Shown here in pieces: positions 17,269 through 25,390 of a stretch of 64,000 nt of DNA. Each line of letters begins with the position of its first letter. The stretch's first letter is position 1. Origin of the DNA: Halalkaliarchaeum desulfuricum (lineage in GTDB: Archaea > Halobacteriota > Halobacteria > Halobacteriales > Haloferacaceae); assembly GCF_002952775.1 (NCBI RefSeq), contig NZ_CP025066.1, positions 3,038,001 through 3,102,000 on the forward strand, written 5' to 3'. The notes beneath the pieces are model-generated. The model did not search any database. It saw only the letters and a program-made list of their open reading frames with translations, and was not told where the DNA came from. The translations under genes were made by a program, and so were the position numbers.

Positions 17269-17601
17269 CTAAACGTTTCTCCCCATCCGCGCCGCCTCCA
17301 GGGCCACGAGCAGGATCGTGATCAGCATCGCCGACGTCACCGCCAACACGAACGCCAGCACGAGAAACCATCCCTCCGGACCGAGGATCGGATACTCCCG
17401 TGCTCCCGGTGGCGGACCCAACAGCTCGAGTACCCGAACCAGGTACGCCGCGATAGCGAGCAACAGCCCCGCGAGTGCGCCGCGTTTCGCGTGCTTCGGC
17501 ACCGAAAGCGCCGACAGCATCGCCGACGCCGGAGGTCGGTCGGGACGCTCCTGCTGTGGGGCCTCGCCCCCTGTCGTTCCGTCAGTTCCCTCTCGACTCA
17601 C
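17269..17601 (-). CDS. small two-helix membrane protein, function unknown
   Basis: A roughly 110-residue protein with two clear transmembrane helices (GALAGLLLAIAAYLVRVLELL and GWFLVLAFVLAVTSAMLITILLVALEAA) preceded by a hydrophilic N-terminal tail. The GTG at 17601 is the best start; a shorter form from the ATG at about 17523 is possible. A longer frame upstream would run antisense through purS and is rejected. It lies just upstream of the BsuPI-like gene on the same strand, 23 bases apart, so the two may be co-transcribed. Confidence 0.65.
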   Translation of the reverse strand: MSREGTDGTTGGEAPQQERPDRPPASAMLSALSVPKHAKRGALAGLLLAIAAYLVRVLELLGPPPGAREYPILGPEGWFLVLAFVLAVTSAMLITILLVALEAARMGRNV

Positions 17602-17736
17602 GCCCGACGGTTGTCGTCGACCGAAGAAAGGCGCATCGCTCCCCGACCGCTGGAGTGTTCGCCGGTGTAATACACATTTATGGATAACTAATCGTATCCA
17701 AAACGGTTTTTGCACACGAGGGCGCACCCTCACACG

Positions 17737-17988
17737 ATGACCCCCTACACCGCGACGGTGACCGTCCGGCTGAAACCCGGCGTGCTGGATCCGGAAGCGG
17801 AGACGACACGGCGCGCACTGGAGCGACTCGGGTTCGAACTGGAGGACCTCCGGTCGGCCGACCGGTTCGAGATCGACCTGGAGGCGGCCGACGCCGAGGA
17901 AGCCGGCGACCGGGCCGCAGAGATGGCAGAGCGGTTGCTCGCGAACCCGACGATCCACGACTACGAGGTCGCGGTATCCGAACGATGA
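17737..17988 (+). CDS. purS: phosphoribosylformylglycinamidine synthase subunit PurS
   Basis: An 83-residue PurS with the expected strand-helix-strand fold: YTATVTVRLKPGVLDPEAETTRRALERLGF, then VEIDLEA-type strands and a C-terminal NPTIHDYEVAV. PurS bridges PurQ and PurL in the fourth step of purine synthesis, converting FGAR to FGAM with glutamine. The start ATG at 17737 gives the family-standard length. Its stop overlaps the purQ start by four bases (ATGA), indicating coupled translation. purL is not in the window. Confidence 0.93.
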   Translation: MTPYTATVTVRLKPGVLDPEAETTRRALERLGFELEDLRSADRFEIDLEAADAEEAGDRAAEMAERLLANPTIHDYEVAVSER

Positions 17989-18674
17989 CCGTCGCAGTCG
18001 TCCAGTTCGGCGGGTCGAACTGCGACCGGGACGGCGTCCGCGCGCTGGAACACCTCGGGATCGACGCCGAGCGCGTCTGGCACGAGGACGGCCTCCCCGC
18101 CGACGTCGAGGGGATCCTGCTGCCGGGCGGGTTTTCCTACGGTGACTACCTTCGGGCGGGAGCGATGGCCGCCCGTGCGCCGGTTATGCGGGAGGTGCGC
18201 GCTGCCGCAGACGAGGGCGTGCCAGTGCTGGGAGTCTGCAACGGCGCCCAGATCGGCTGTGAATCGAGTCTCACGCCCGGGGCGTTCACGACCAACGAGA
18301 GCGCCCGGTTCCAGTGTGAACACGTCCACTGCCGGGTCGAGCGCGCCGACACCCCCTGGACCGCCGCCTACGAGGAGGGCGAGGTGCTCCGCCTGCCGAT
18401 CGCCCACGCCGAAGGACGATTCGAGATAAGCGAGGACCGGTACGCACAACTCGAGGCGAATGATCGGATCCTCTTTCGATACTGTGACGCCGACGGGAAC
18501 GTCACCGACGAGGCGAACCCGAACGGCTCGACTGGCAACGTCGCGGGACTGCTCGGGGAACGGGAGTCCGTCGCGGTGTTGATGCCCCACCCCGAACGGG
18601 CGACCCTTCCGGATCTCGGACTCACAGACGGTGCAGGGGTGCTGTACGGGTTCGATCCCTCGCTGCGGAGCTGA
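17985..18674 (+). CDS. purQ: phosphoribosylformylglycinamidine synthase subunit PurQ
   Basis: A 229-residue class I glutamine amidotransferase. The nucleophilic cysteine is in VLGVCNGAQIG and the catalytic His-Glu pair in LMPHPERA. The N-terminus VVQFGGSNCDRDGVRAL and LPGGFSYGDYLRAGAMAA are PurQ signatures. It releases ammonia from glutamine for PurL during FGAM formation in purine biosynthesis. The overlap of four bases with purS implies one transcript. Length and motifs are complete. Confidence 0.95.
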   Translation: MTVAVVQFGGSNCDRDGVRALEHLGIDAERVWHEDGLPADVEGILLPGGFSYGDYLRAGAMAARAPVMREVRAAADEGVPVLGVCNGAQIGCESSLTPGAFTTNESARFQCEHVHCRVERADTPWTAAYEEGEVLRLPIAHAEGRFEISEDRYAQLEANDRILFRYCDADGNVTDEANPNGSTGNVAGLLGERESVAVLMPHPERATLPDLGLTDGAGVLYGFDPSLRS

Positions 18675-18683
18675 CGACGCCTC

Positions 18684-19160
18684 TTAAACCATCGTTGCGA
18701 TCGCGACCGCCGCACCGCCAATCAGGAACAGCGAGACGTTCGCAGTCCGGTGTTTCGACGCCACCAGATCCAGCGTGACGTGCCAGTCGGAAAGCGGCGC
18801 GAACGGCCGGATCCCCATAGGCGTGGCGGCGTCGACCGCGACGTGACTCAGGACGGCGCCCGCCGCGAGCAGGCCGGCGACGGGGCCCCAGAAGGGCCGG
18901 ACCCCGGTCGCTGTCGACTGTGTGGCGACGGTCACGACGGCCACAGCGACCGCCACCCCGACCCCGACAACGAACCAGAGGGTGTGGGTCAGTCCACGGT
19001 GGGAGAGCGGAAGGTACACGTCACAGTCGGGCAGCACTGCGGCACCGGCGACGAGCAGTCCGCCCGCCAGTGCCGCGTGGGGCTCTCCCGCCCCGACGAA
19101 CAGCCGCGCGACTGGCGCGTAACACAGCAGCGCGATCCCGTAGTGACCCAGTTGGTACAC
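18684..19160 (-). CDS. DUF457/YdjM-type membrane-bound metal-dependent hydrolase
   Basis: A 158-residue polytopic protein with the family signature LPDCDVYLPLSHRGLTHTLWFV, where histidines and aspartates probably bind metal, and SHVAVDAATPMGIRPFAPLS. Members of this group are called LexA-regulated inner membrane hydrolases; their substrate is not known. The GTG at 19160 (VYQLGHYGIALLCYAP) gives the normal N-terminus. Upstream extension in the frame lies antisense within the divergent creatininase gene and is rejected. It converges with purQ 9 bases away. Confidence 0.8.
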   Translation of the reverse strand: MYQLGHYGIALLCYAPVARLFVGAGEPHAALAGGLLVAGAAVLPDCDVYLPLSHRGLTHTLWFVVGVGVAVAVAVVTVATQSTATGVRPFWGPVAGLLAAGAVLSHVAVDAATPMGIRPFAPLSDWHVTLDLVASKHRTANVSLFLIGGAAVAIATMV

Positions 19161-19259
19161 GGTCGACTCGTTTTCGGCTGGACCGCGTATGAAGTTCTCG
19201 GTCGTTCCCACGAGTCGTTCGCCGTCACCCGACGGTATTTGTTCCCGGCTCCCCCGGAC

Positions 19260-20042
19260 GTGAGTGTGACCGACGATAACGAGGAAACACAACGGGGCGC
19301 GGCGGAAACGGCGTTCGACCTCGGCGGGATGACCTGGGAGGAGGCCGGCGAGGCGTTCCTCTCGGCGGACGCGGTCGTCCTGCCCACGGGCAGTACCGAA
19401 CAGCACTCCCGGCATCTCCCGCTTTCGGTCGACAGCCTGCGGGCGGATCACCTCTCTGCGACGCTCGTCGAGGCGGCCGAGCGACGGGACCTGCAACTGT
19501 ATCGGCTGCCGACGCTGCCGTACGGCTACTCACAGCACCACATGCGCTTTCCGGGAACGGTGACGCTGACCCCAGAGACGTACCGCGAAGTGATCGTCGA
19601 GATCGGCGCGTCCATCGCCGACCACGGGGTCGACCGGCTGCTCCTTTTGAACTGTCACGGCGGCAACCGGGAACCGCTGAAGCTCGCGGCCGACCGGCTG
19701 GGACGCGAGTACGATCTCGAGGTCCACTTCGTCCACTGGACCGACTTCGCCCGCGAGAAGCTGGAAGAGCAGTTCGGCGACGACTGGGGTCACGCCGGCG
19801 ACCACGAGACGAGCGTGATCGAACTGTTCCGGCCGGACCTGGTTCGCGAGGAACACAAGGAGCCACAGACGACCAGGGAGTTCCCGGAAACGCGGTCGTA
19901 CACCTACTTCGACGAGGTGACCGAGGAGGGCGGGCTGGGCGATCCGACGAACGCCGACCCCGAGGCGATCGAGGAGATAATCGCGGAGACGACCGCGGAG
20001 ATCCTCGACGCGTTCGAGGCGGATCTGGATGCCGGGTGGTGA
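19260..20042 (+). CDS. creatininase-family amidohydrolase
   Basis: A 260-residue creatininase/ArfB/MftE superfamily enzyme. Zinc-binding and catalytic motifs are present: LPTGSTEQHSRHLPL, LLNCHGGNREPLKLA and DWGHAGDHETSVIELF. In archaea, ArfB members hydrolyse FAPy, the second step of riboflavin/F420 synthesis, with the same motif set, but family membership alone does not fix the substrate. The start is the GTG at 19260 or the GTG at 19266. A TATA-like gtatttg about 26 bases before supports a leaderless mRNA beginning there. It is divergent from the DUF457 gene. Confidence 0.85.
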   Translation: MSVTDDNEETQRGAAETAFDLGGMTWEEAGEAFLSADAVVLPTGSTEQHSRHLPLSVDSLRADHLSATLVEAAERRDLQLYRLPTLPYGYSQHHMRFPGTVTLTPETYREVIVEIGASIADHGVDRLLLLNCHGGNREPLKLAADRLGREYDLEVHFVHWTDFAREKLEEQFGDDWGHAGDHETSVIELFRPDLVREEHKEPQTTREFPETRSYTYFDEVTEEGGLGDPTNADPEAIEEIIAETTAEILDAFEADLDAGW

Positions 20043-20078
20043 AACCGGGAGGGAAGAAGCGAGAGCCGCCAGTCGCGA

Positions 20079-21686
20079 TCAGTCTGCGTCCCGCCGGCTC
20101 TCAGTATTGTCGAGCACGATTTCGTTGACTTCAGTGATCCGGTCGTCGGCGAGCAATTCCTCGTGGACCGACTCGGGGATCGGGTGATCCAGGTTGTAGA
20201 CGGTGATCGCCTCCCCGCCGTGGGTCTGACGGGCGTTGAACATCCCGGCGATGTTGACGCCGGCGTCGCCGAGCGCGGTGCCGATCAGGCCGAGCACCCC
20301 CGGTTCGTCGCGGTTGCGCACGACCAGCATGTGGCCGTACGGAATCGCGTCGACTCGGAAGCCGTCAATACGAACGATCCGCGGGTCGTCGTCGGCAAAG
20401 AGGGTCCCGCACACCGAGATCGACGTTTCGCCGTTGCCCACGGTCACTGTCACCAGGCTCCGGAAGTCGTCGGCCTTTCGGCGTTTCGACTCGGTGACGT
20501 CGATCCCCCGCTCGTCGGCGAGGCGGGGCGCGCTGACCGCGTTCACCTGCCACTCCAGCGGTTCGAAGACCCCCTTCAGGGCGGAGGCGGTCACCACCTC
20601 GACGTCCTCGTCGGCGATCTCGCCCTCGTAGACGATTTCGACGTCGGTGATCCGCCCTTCGAGCAGTTGAACCGCGATCTTGCCGGCGGTCTCGGCGATG
20701 TCGAGGTACGGTCGGACGCGGTCGAACGCCGCCTCGTCGATCGAGGGGGCGTTGAGCGCGTTCGCCACCGGTTCCCCACGGAACGCCGCGAGAACCTGCT
20801 TTGCGGTGTCGACGGCGACGTTCTCCTGGGCGGCTTCGGTGGATGCGCCCAGATGTGGGGTGACGACGACGTCGTCGACGGACAGGAGCGTCGAGTCGGC
20901 GGGCACGGGTTCGGTTTCGAAGACGTCGATCGCCGCGCCCGCGAGGGTGCCGTCCTCGACGGCGGCCGCGAGCGCCTCCTCGTCGACGATCCCGCCCCGG
21001 GCGCAGTTGACGAGGTAACCGCCCTCGAGCAGTTCGAGCTCCTCGGCGCCGATCATCCCCCGGGTTTCGGGCAACAGCGGCGTGTGGACGGTGACGACGT
21101 CGGCGCGCTCGAGACACTCCTCGAGTTCCCCGACCAGTTCGGCGTTGAACTGGGCGGCCCGCTCCTGGGAGATGTACGGGTCGTAGACGACCAGCTCCAT
21201 CCCGAGCGAGTCGAGTCGCTTTGCGACCTCCTGGCCGACCCGCCCGAGGCCGACGATCCCGAGCGTCTTGCCGTTGAGTTCGGTGCCGACGAACTCGCTT
21301 TTGGCCCACTCGCCGTCCCGCAGTCGGATGTGCGCCTGCGGGATCGACCGAACGGTGGCGAACGCCATTGCGACGGTGTGTTCCGCCGCGGCGCGGACGT
21401 TGCCTTCGGGTGCGTTGGCGACGATCACGCCGTGTTCGGTAGCCGCCTCGATGTCGATGTTGTCGACGCCGATCCCCGCCCGGCCGACGATGACCAGCTC
21501 GGTGGCTGCTTCGAACACCTCGTCGGTGACCTCGGTTCCCGACCGGACGATGAGTGCGTTCGCGTCCGAGACGGCCGACAGAAGCGCCTCGCCCTCGACG
21601 TCGTAGGCCGTCTCCACCTCGTGGCCGGCATCGCGGAGTCGCTCGAGGCCGGCATCGGCTATCGGGTCTGTGACGAGTACCTTCAT
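20079..21686 (-). CDS. serA: D-3-phosphoglycerate dehydrogenase
   Basis: A 535-residue full-length SerA of the long type with C-terminal ASB and ACT domains. It begins MKVLVTDPIADAGLERL, has the NAD-binding motif GIVGLGRVGQEVAKRL, the substrate/catalytic Arg-Glu-His set (NCARGGIVDEEAL, VTPHLGASTEAAQ), and an ACT domain near the end (MLVVRNRDEPGVLGLIGTALGDAGVNIAGM). It makes 3-phosphohydroxypyruvate, the first step of serine synthesis, and the ACT domain suggests serine feedback. The ATG at 21686 is the family start; further upstream in-frame sequence is GC hairpin DNA. Confidence 0.95.
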   Translation of the reverse strand: MKVLVTDPIADAGLERLRDAGHEVETAYDVEGEALLSAVSDANALIVRSGTEVTDEVFEAATELVIVGRAGIGVDNIDIEAATEHGVIVANAPEGNVRAAAEHTVAMAFATVRSIPQAHIRLRDGEWAKSEFVGTELNGKTLGIVGLGRVGQEVAKRLDSLGMELVVYDPYISQERAAQFNAELVGELEECLERADVVTVHTPLLPETRGMIGAEELELLEGGYLVNCARGGIVDEEALAAAVEDGTLAGAAIDVFETEPVPADSTLLSVDDVVVTPHLGASTEAAQENVAVDTAKQVLAAFRGEPVANALNAPSIDEAAFDRVRPYLDIAETAGKIAVQLLEGRITDVEIVYEGEIADEDVEVVTASALKGVFEPLEWQVNAVSAPRLADERGIDVTESKRRKADDFRSLVTVTVGNGETSISVCGTLFADDDPRIVRIDGFRVDAIPYGHMLVVRNRDEPGVLGLIGTALGDAGVNIAGMFNARQTHGGEAITVYNLDHPIPESVHEELLADDRITEVNEIVLDNTESRRDAD

Positions 21687-22206
21687 AGTAAAATCTGAGA
21701 CAAGTGGGGGTGTTAAATCCCACCTTTTTCTGCCTCGGGTGCGCTCGCGAGGCGAGCGCACCGCTCGTTGAAAAAGCTGGACCAAAAAGGCCGACGCCTC
21801 GCTTCGCTCGGCGTCGAGACGATGCGTGGAGCTCCACAGCGGCTTCACCGCAAAACCGCTTTCGAATTTGAATGCCGGTGTCGACAATTCCTCGACATTT
21901 TTCTGTGGCGCGCGCTGGCGGGACTTCCGTGTCCCGCCAGCCGGCGCGCGAGGGATGAGCGAGTGAAACGAGCGAATCGGCTGGGGAGGGTCGAGGTGCT
22001 GGTGACTTGGTCCGAATATCGTTATTTAAGGTGTTTGATCAGTTGTGCCTACTCCGCATTCATACCGATTCCCAGGGATTTTCATAGATTTCAGTATGGC
22101 AGCTATTGGAATTATCAATATCACCGTGCAAGGTGTAGAGGGTGAGTGCAGCAGGCAATGGTCATTGTAACAATAACCTGTCACAAAACGCCTGATGTAT
22201 ACAAGG
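21687..22206. other. gene-free spacer between serA and a Tn5-like IS
   Basis: About 520 bases with no gene that I can support. The serA-proximal half holds three GC-rich stem-loops in a row; the half next to the insertion sequence is AT-rich. It marks the left edge of the lower-GC island. Confidence 0.6.
21738..21949. repeat. three consecutive GC-rich stem-loops upstream of serA
   Basis: Perfect or near-perfect inverted repeats occur at 21738-21762 (11-base arms ggtgcgctcgc, 3-base loop), 21792-21816 (7-base arms cgacgcc around a loop) and 21910-21949 (15-base arm gcgcgctggcgggac against a 19-base arm with one bulge, 6-base loop). They are too long and close together to be chance at this spacing. 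They may be structural RNA, a terminator or a degenerate mobile repeat. Confidence 0.6.
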
Positions 22207-22207
22207 C

Positions 22208-23857
22208 CTGTCTCTTACCCATAACTCAACGCTCAAGAGAAAAACCAACTCAAACGAGGGGTGAGCAAAAGAATTGGTCAGAAGGCACTCACTGTTCTTG
22301 GCAACTCACGGGTCTTTCGGAGATATCACTCTGTGCGGGGCTGACTGTCCCGTGGATTTCGCTGAATGAGCGACTTGTCGCTTATTCAGTGCCGAGTTCG
22401 TAGCCTTCCGCCCACATCCGAAGCTTCTGCAGCCCTTTCCACATCGCCTGCCACCCTGGTGGCGGATCCGAATTGCGGTCAAGATACCCGCCGAGCTTTG
22501 CCACACTTACTGCGTAGGCTTTGCCACTCTCCCCGCGCAGTTCTGGATGTTTTGCTTCCAGAACTGCGCGTTCGGCGTCGCTCAACAACACTTCTGGATC
22601 AGCCGATGGATTCCCACGAGCCAGGTTTCGTAACTCCAGTACTTTCCACGCAATCACCGAGTACACACCCAATAACACGTCCATCCGTTCCCACGTCTGG
22701 AGTTGCCGCTCTTCGATCCGACAGCCTGTTTTCAGCGCCTTGTGCCACTCTTCGATTCGCCAGCGCAGACCGTAATATTCGAGGATGGTCAACGCCTCTT
22801 CCAGAGTTCCAACCGATTCAGTGGTGAGTAACACCCACTGAATCGGGTCCTCACTCTTGCCGATCTCGTCAACTCGGACGACGTTCACTGAAAGAGGGTC
22901 TGCTCCAGCAGGAGCAGCTTGTGTCGACGGAAGCTGACACGTTCCCAGTGCAATCGACAGCTCCGCAGTTCGTGCTTTTCTCCCGCCAGCCTGTTGAATG
23001 TCGAGTGTCGTGCGACCTTCCTCGGGAAGGTCGCCACTCCAGTCGAAGAGTTTGTCATCCTCTCCAGCCGGGGTGCGGATCCATCTGTTATACTGCGCAC
23101 GCACGACGAAGCCAGCGTTGTCCATCTCTTCGATGATTTCAGCGTACAACGAGAAGTCGTCTGCTCCACGGTCGTGAATAAAAATCGGTCGCACGTCTGT
23201 GGGAAGCCACGTTCTGGCGCGTCGATCTCCACGGATCCACTTTTCGTGGCGAGTCTCAAGCAGTATCGGCTCATCTTTGCCGTTTGCGTCGTGTGTTGTG
23301 ACTGCCTGTCGGTCCTCGATCAGCGCCTGCTGATCGATGACCCCCGTCATGTTGTGAGTCTGTGGGTCGATGCCGATCGTCGAGTGGAGTTTGACGCCTT
23401 CGAGATCCATCTCAGACGTGCCGATATCGCCGAGACCTTCCTTTGATGGATGTCTCGGAAAGATAAGTTCGGTCGTATCCGAGACGACCAAGAGTTGGTC
23501 CATCTCTTTGATTCGAGAGAGTTGTGCTTGCCTGTGGGATGCGATGATTTTGGCGGAGTTCACACTCTCATTATCGCAAAATCGGTATGTAGCCTTGGTG
23601 GACGCCAAGTCCTCGCAGGCAATCGGGATGGACTCGGCAGGTGCACTGCCGAGTTCATCCCCAATCTGTACCAATCGGTCGGTGAGTCGTGCGTCTCCAA
23701 AATCAGCATACTGAAACTCTGTCTGCACTTGGCCTGATATATCCATCTACCAGAAGGGGCTATCTCCATCAAAATCCGATTGTCTCTTCTGCAGAACGCT
23801 GTTTACCACGGTATTAGCCCGTCAGCGGCGGTAATAGCATTAGTGGGTAAGAGACAG
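22208..23857 (-). mobile_element. IS4-group, Tn5/IS50-like insertion sequence
   Basis: A 1650-base element bounded by 14-base inverted repeats CTGTCTCTTACCCA (left 22208-22221, right complementary at 23844-23857). The first ten bases of the repeat are the same as those I recall for Tn5 ends, which agrees with the Tn5-type transposase inside. No matching target duplication is visible in the 9-10 flanking bases (atacaaggc versus gtcgttaag), so one flank may have been rearranged. Confidence 0.75.
22382..23746 (-). CDS. IS4-family Tn5-like transposase
   Basis: A 454-residue DDE transposase. The N-terminus (FQYADFGDARLTDRLVQIGDEL...IACEDLASTKATYRFCDN) matches the Tn5-type DNA-binding domain. Catalytic acids appear in VVSDTTELIF, FIHDRGADDF and the YREK-like YYGLRWRIEEWHKALKTG. 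It would cut and rejoin the element ends. The reading frame is intact, so the element could be active. It uses lower-GC codons than the core genes on either side. Confidence 0.88.
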   Translation of the reverse strand: MDISGQVQTEFQYADFGDARLTDRLVQIGDELGSAPAESIPIACEDLASTKATYRFCDNESVNSAKIIASHRQAQLSRIKEMDQLLVVSDTTELIFPRHPSKEGLGDIGTSEMDLEGVKLHSTIGIDPQTHNMTGVIDQQALIEDRQAVTTHDANGKDEPILLETRHEKWIRGDRRARTWLPTDVRPIFIHDRGADDFSLYAEIIEEMDNAGFVVRAQYNRWIRTPAGEDDKLFDWSGDLPEEGRTTLDIQQAGGRKARTAELSIALGTCQLPSTQAAPAGADPLSVNVVRVDEIGKSEDPIQWVLLTTESVGTLEEALTILEYYGLRWRIEEWHKALKTGCRIEERQLQTWERMDVLLGVYSVIAWKVLELRNLARGNPSADPEVLLSDAERAVLEAKHPELRGESGKAYAVSVAKLGGYLDRNSDPPPGWQAMWKGLQKLRMWAEGYELGTE

Positions 23858-23979
23858 GTCGTTAAGGGGCGTATCTTGCACCAACCGTTCTCCGGAGCAC
23901 GATGATTTGAATCGGTCGGTACAAGGAAAACTACAATCGGAATACAAATACACGGATGGACCTAACCACAGATATCTAA

Positions 23980-24195
23980 ATGACAGACGGTGACAATTCC
24001 AACCACGTTCCCAGTCGACATATCGTTGTTCAGGAGGATACTCATCAAAACGAGATTCCAGAGAATATTGAATCGGGACTGTATTCGGTAGATAGCCCAT
24101 CTAACTCATTCCATGAATTCAAAATCGAGCCCGGTGATGAACTGGTTGAAGCACTTCGCAACAACGGCTACACGGTGGAATTCAGGGACCGCTAA
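23980..24195 (+). CDS. small acidic protein, unknown
   Basis: A 71-residue acidic open frame (MTDGDNSNHVPSRHIVVQED...FKIEPGDELVEALRNNGYTVEFRDR) with no transmembrane segment and no recognised domain. The C-terminal half reads like a folded strand-helix-strand unit. It starts with an ATG about 30 bases after an AT-rich stretch. It lies alone between the Tn5-like IS and the VapBC pair. It may be genuine, but composition alone cannot prove it. Confidence 0.45.
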   Translation: MTDGDNSNHVPSRHIVVQEDTHQNEIPENIESGLYSVDSPSNSFHEFKIEPGDELVEALRNNGYTVEFRDR

Positions 24196-24274
24196 CGACC
24201 ACTTTGTATTTCGAGTAGCACGATGGTTGGGTAGATTGAGAACGGAATGAACGAGAATACCGTGTTGCATTGAC

Positions 24275-24312
24275 CCTCTGTATCGGGTGGTCCCCAGAAA
24301 TCCTCTAACAGT
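24275..24312. repeat. degenerate dispersed repeat, partial copy
   Basis: The stretch starting cctctgtatcggg and continuing tccccagaaatcc is repeated with changes at 25928-25965 (cctctgtatcggg, then ctcccctaatatcc). It is probably a short remnant of the repeat family described at 25928, 29107 and 36422. Confidence 0.4.
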
Positions 24313-24370
24313 AGTTTGTAATTCGGTTTTGTTATTCAGTTCAGTGCAGAAAATTTTCAACAATAATTTT

Positions 24371-24390
24371 GTGTTTGTGTCCACAAACAC
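24371..24390. promoter_or_regulatory. perfect palindrome upstream of vapB
   Basis: gtgtttgtg and cacaaacac form perfect 9-base arms around a 2-base centre, 5 bases before the ATG of the antitoxin gene. It is a likely autoregulatory operator for the VapB/VapC complex; protein binding is inferred from the position. Confidence 0.6.
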
Positions 24391-24395
24391 AAACC

Positions 24396-24674
24396 ATGGG
24401 GACAAAAACAATCGGAATCCGCGATGATGTGTATGAGCGGTTGAAGGCACGCAAACGAGAGGGTGAGAGTTTTACCGAGTTGATGGATCGCCTCTTGGAT
24501 GAGACGACGGTTGATTGGAGAGACGGATTTGGAACGCTCACCGACCAAGATGCCGACGAACTCGAACAGATTGTTCGGAACTCCCGTGACCGGCTAGCAG
24601 ACGGACTCTCTACACGTCAACAAGAGACTCTCAGTGAGTTAGCGGAAATCGAGGGAGACGATGAAACTGCTTGA
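24396..24674 (+). CDS. vapB: VapB-type antitoxin
   Basis: A 92-residue antitoxin of the haloarchaeal VapB/DUF217 family. It starts MGTKTIGIRDDVYERLKARKREGESFTELMDRLLDE, a strand and two helices that form the ribbon-helix-helix-like DNA-binding half. The acidic C-terminus (DELEQIVRNSRDRL...LSELAEIEGDDETA) should neutralise the toxin. The ATG at 24396 follows the palindrome. The 3' end overlaps the vapC start by 14 bases, which couples their translation. Confidence 0.85.
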   Translation: MGTKTIGIRDDVYERLKARKREGESFTELMDRLLDETTVDWRDGFGTLTDQDADELEQIVRNSRDRLADGLSTRQQETLSELAEIEGDDETA

Positions 24675-25062
24675 TACGACGTTTCTCATCCACTATTGGG
24701 CGGGACGAGAAACAGTAGAAGGGTATCTCGAAACACACGAAGAAGACGAGTTTGTGACAACAACACTGAATATCAAAGAACTCGCTGTCGGACGGGCAAT
24801 GCAGGAGAAACTTGACCCGGTGGAGGTACAGACCGTCTTTGGGTGGACGACGATCATTCCGTTTCGGCAGGAACACGCTTTCATTGCTGGAGAGTTAGAA
24901 GCGCAACTCCATCAAAATGAGCGGATCAATCAAGACAAGATCAATTCTCTCGCTGCCGATTTGTTGATTGCTGCTGTTGCGAAAGAAACTGGTGCAACGG
25001 TTGTCACACAGAACACGGAAGACTTCCAGCTATTTGATGGAGTGTCGGTAGATGTGTATTAA
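24661..25062 (+). CDS. vapC: VapC PIN-domain toxin
   Basis: A 133-residue classical VapC. Asp5 (KLLDTTFLI), Glu40 (NIKELAVG), Asp100 (LAADLLIAAVA) and the polar end TQNTEDFQLF match the PIN acidic site for Mg-dependent RNA cleavage. Released toxin would cleave specific RNA and slow growth. It overlaps vapB. The pair sits in the island between insertion sequences, as TA modules often do. Target RNA unknown. Confidence 0.87.
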   Translation: MKLLDTTFLIHYWAGRETVEGYLETHEEDEFVTTTLNIKELAVGRAMQEKLDPVEVQTVFGWTTIIPFRQEHAFIAGELEAQLHQNERINQDKINSLAADLLIAAVAKETGATVVTQNTEDFQLFDGVSVDVY

Positions 25063-25390
25063 TATTCGCTCAAAAATCTGAATAACAAAACCATATTACC
25101 AACTACTGCTAAGCAAACCATCACCAGGTGAGTGATGAATACAAGGGGCGAACACATCATCTAGCGTGGGCGAAACACGTGCCTCGACAATCGTGTGTTT
25201 CGGGTTAAGGGTTAACCGGTAGCAAGGCTTTCTTATCAGGCGACGATCAGAAACACCGCGAAAGACAGAATGCACATATTCAGTAATTGCTACTCGCTGA
25301 CAACCAATTGGGATGGGCGATGCGTGGATAGGACAAAGCGCCGTTGAAGCTTCCCCAGTATTTTCGTGGAATAGTTGTGAAAACGGGAGT
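25063..25390. other. 328-base spacer with one dispersed-repeat copy
   Basis: Between vapC and the membrane protein gene at 25391. No gene is supported. It contains repeat copy A (25108-25161); the rest is unremarkable AT-rich sequence. Confidence 0.5.
25108..25161. repeat. dispersed repeat copy A
   Basis: Carries the shared core gctaagcaaaccat...gaatacaaggggcgaacacatcatc. The core aaggggcgaacacatcatc recurs exactly at 36431-36449 and with changes at 25981-26009, 29107-29130 and 30901-30964. In one frame it reads RGEHII and then stops. Confidence 0.5.

Noticed and set aside
20163-21698. Long plus-strand open frame of 511 codons opposite serA
   Set aside because: It runs antisense to a clearly conserved serA. 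Its translation is rich in Val, Asp, Gly and Arg without motifs, as expected for the mirror frame of GC-rich coding DNA.
21687-21887. N-terminal extension of serA to 21887
   Set aside because: The added residues come from the hairpin region and do not resemble the family N-terminus, which starts with MKVLVTDPI at 21686.
23840-24100. 86-codon minus-strand open frame
   Set aside because: It begins in spacer DNA, spans the IS end, and has many aromatic and cysteine residues with no motif; probably chance.
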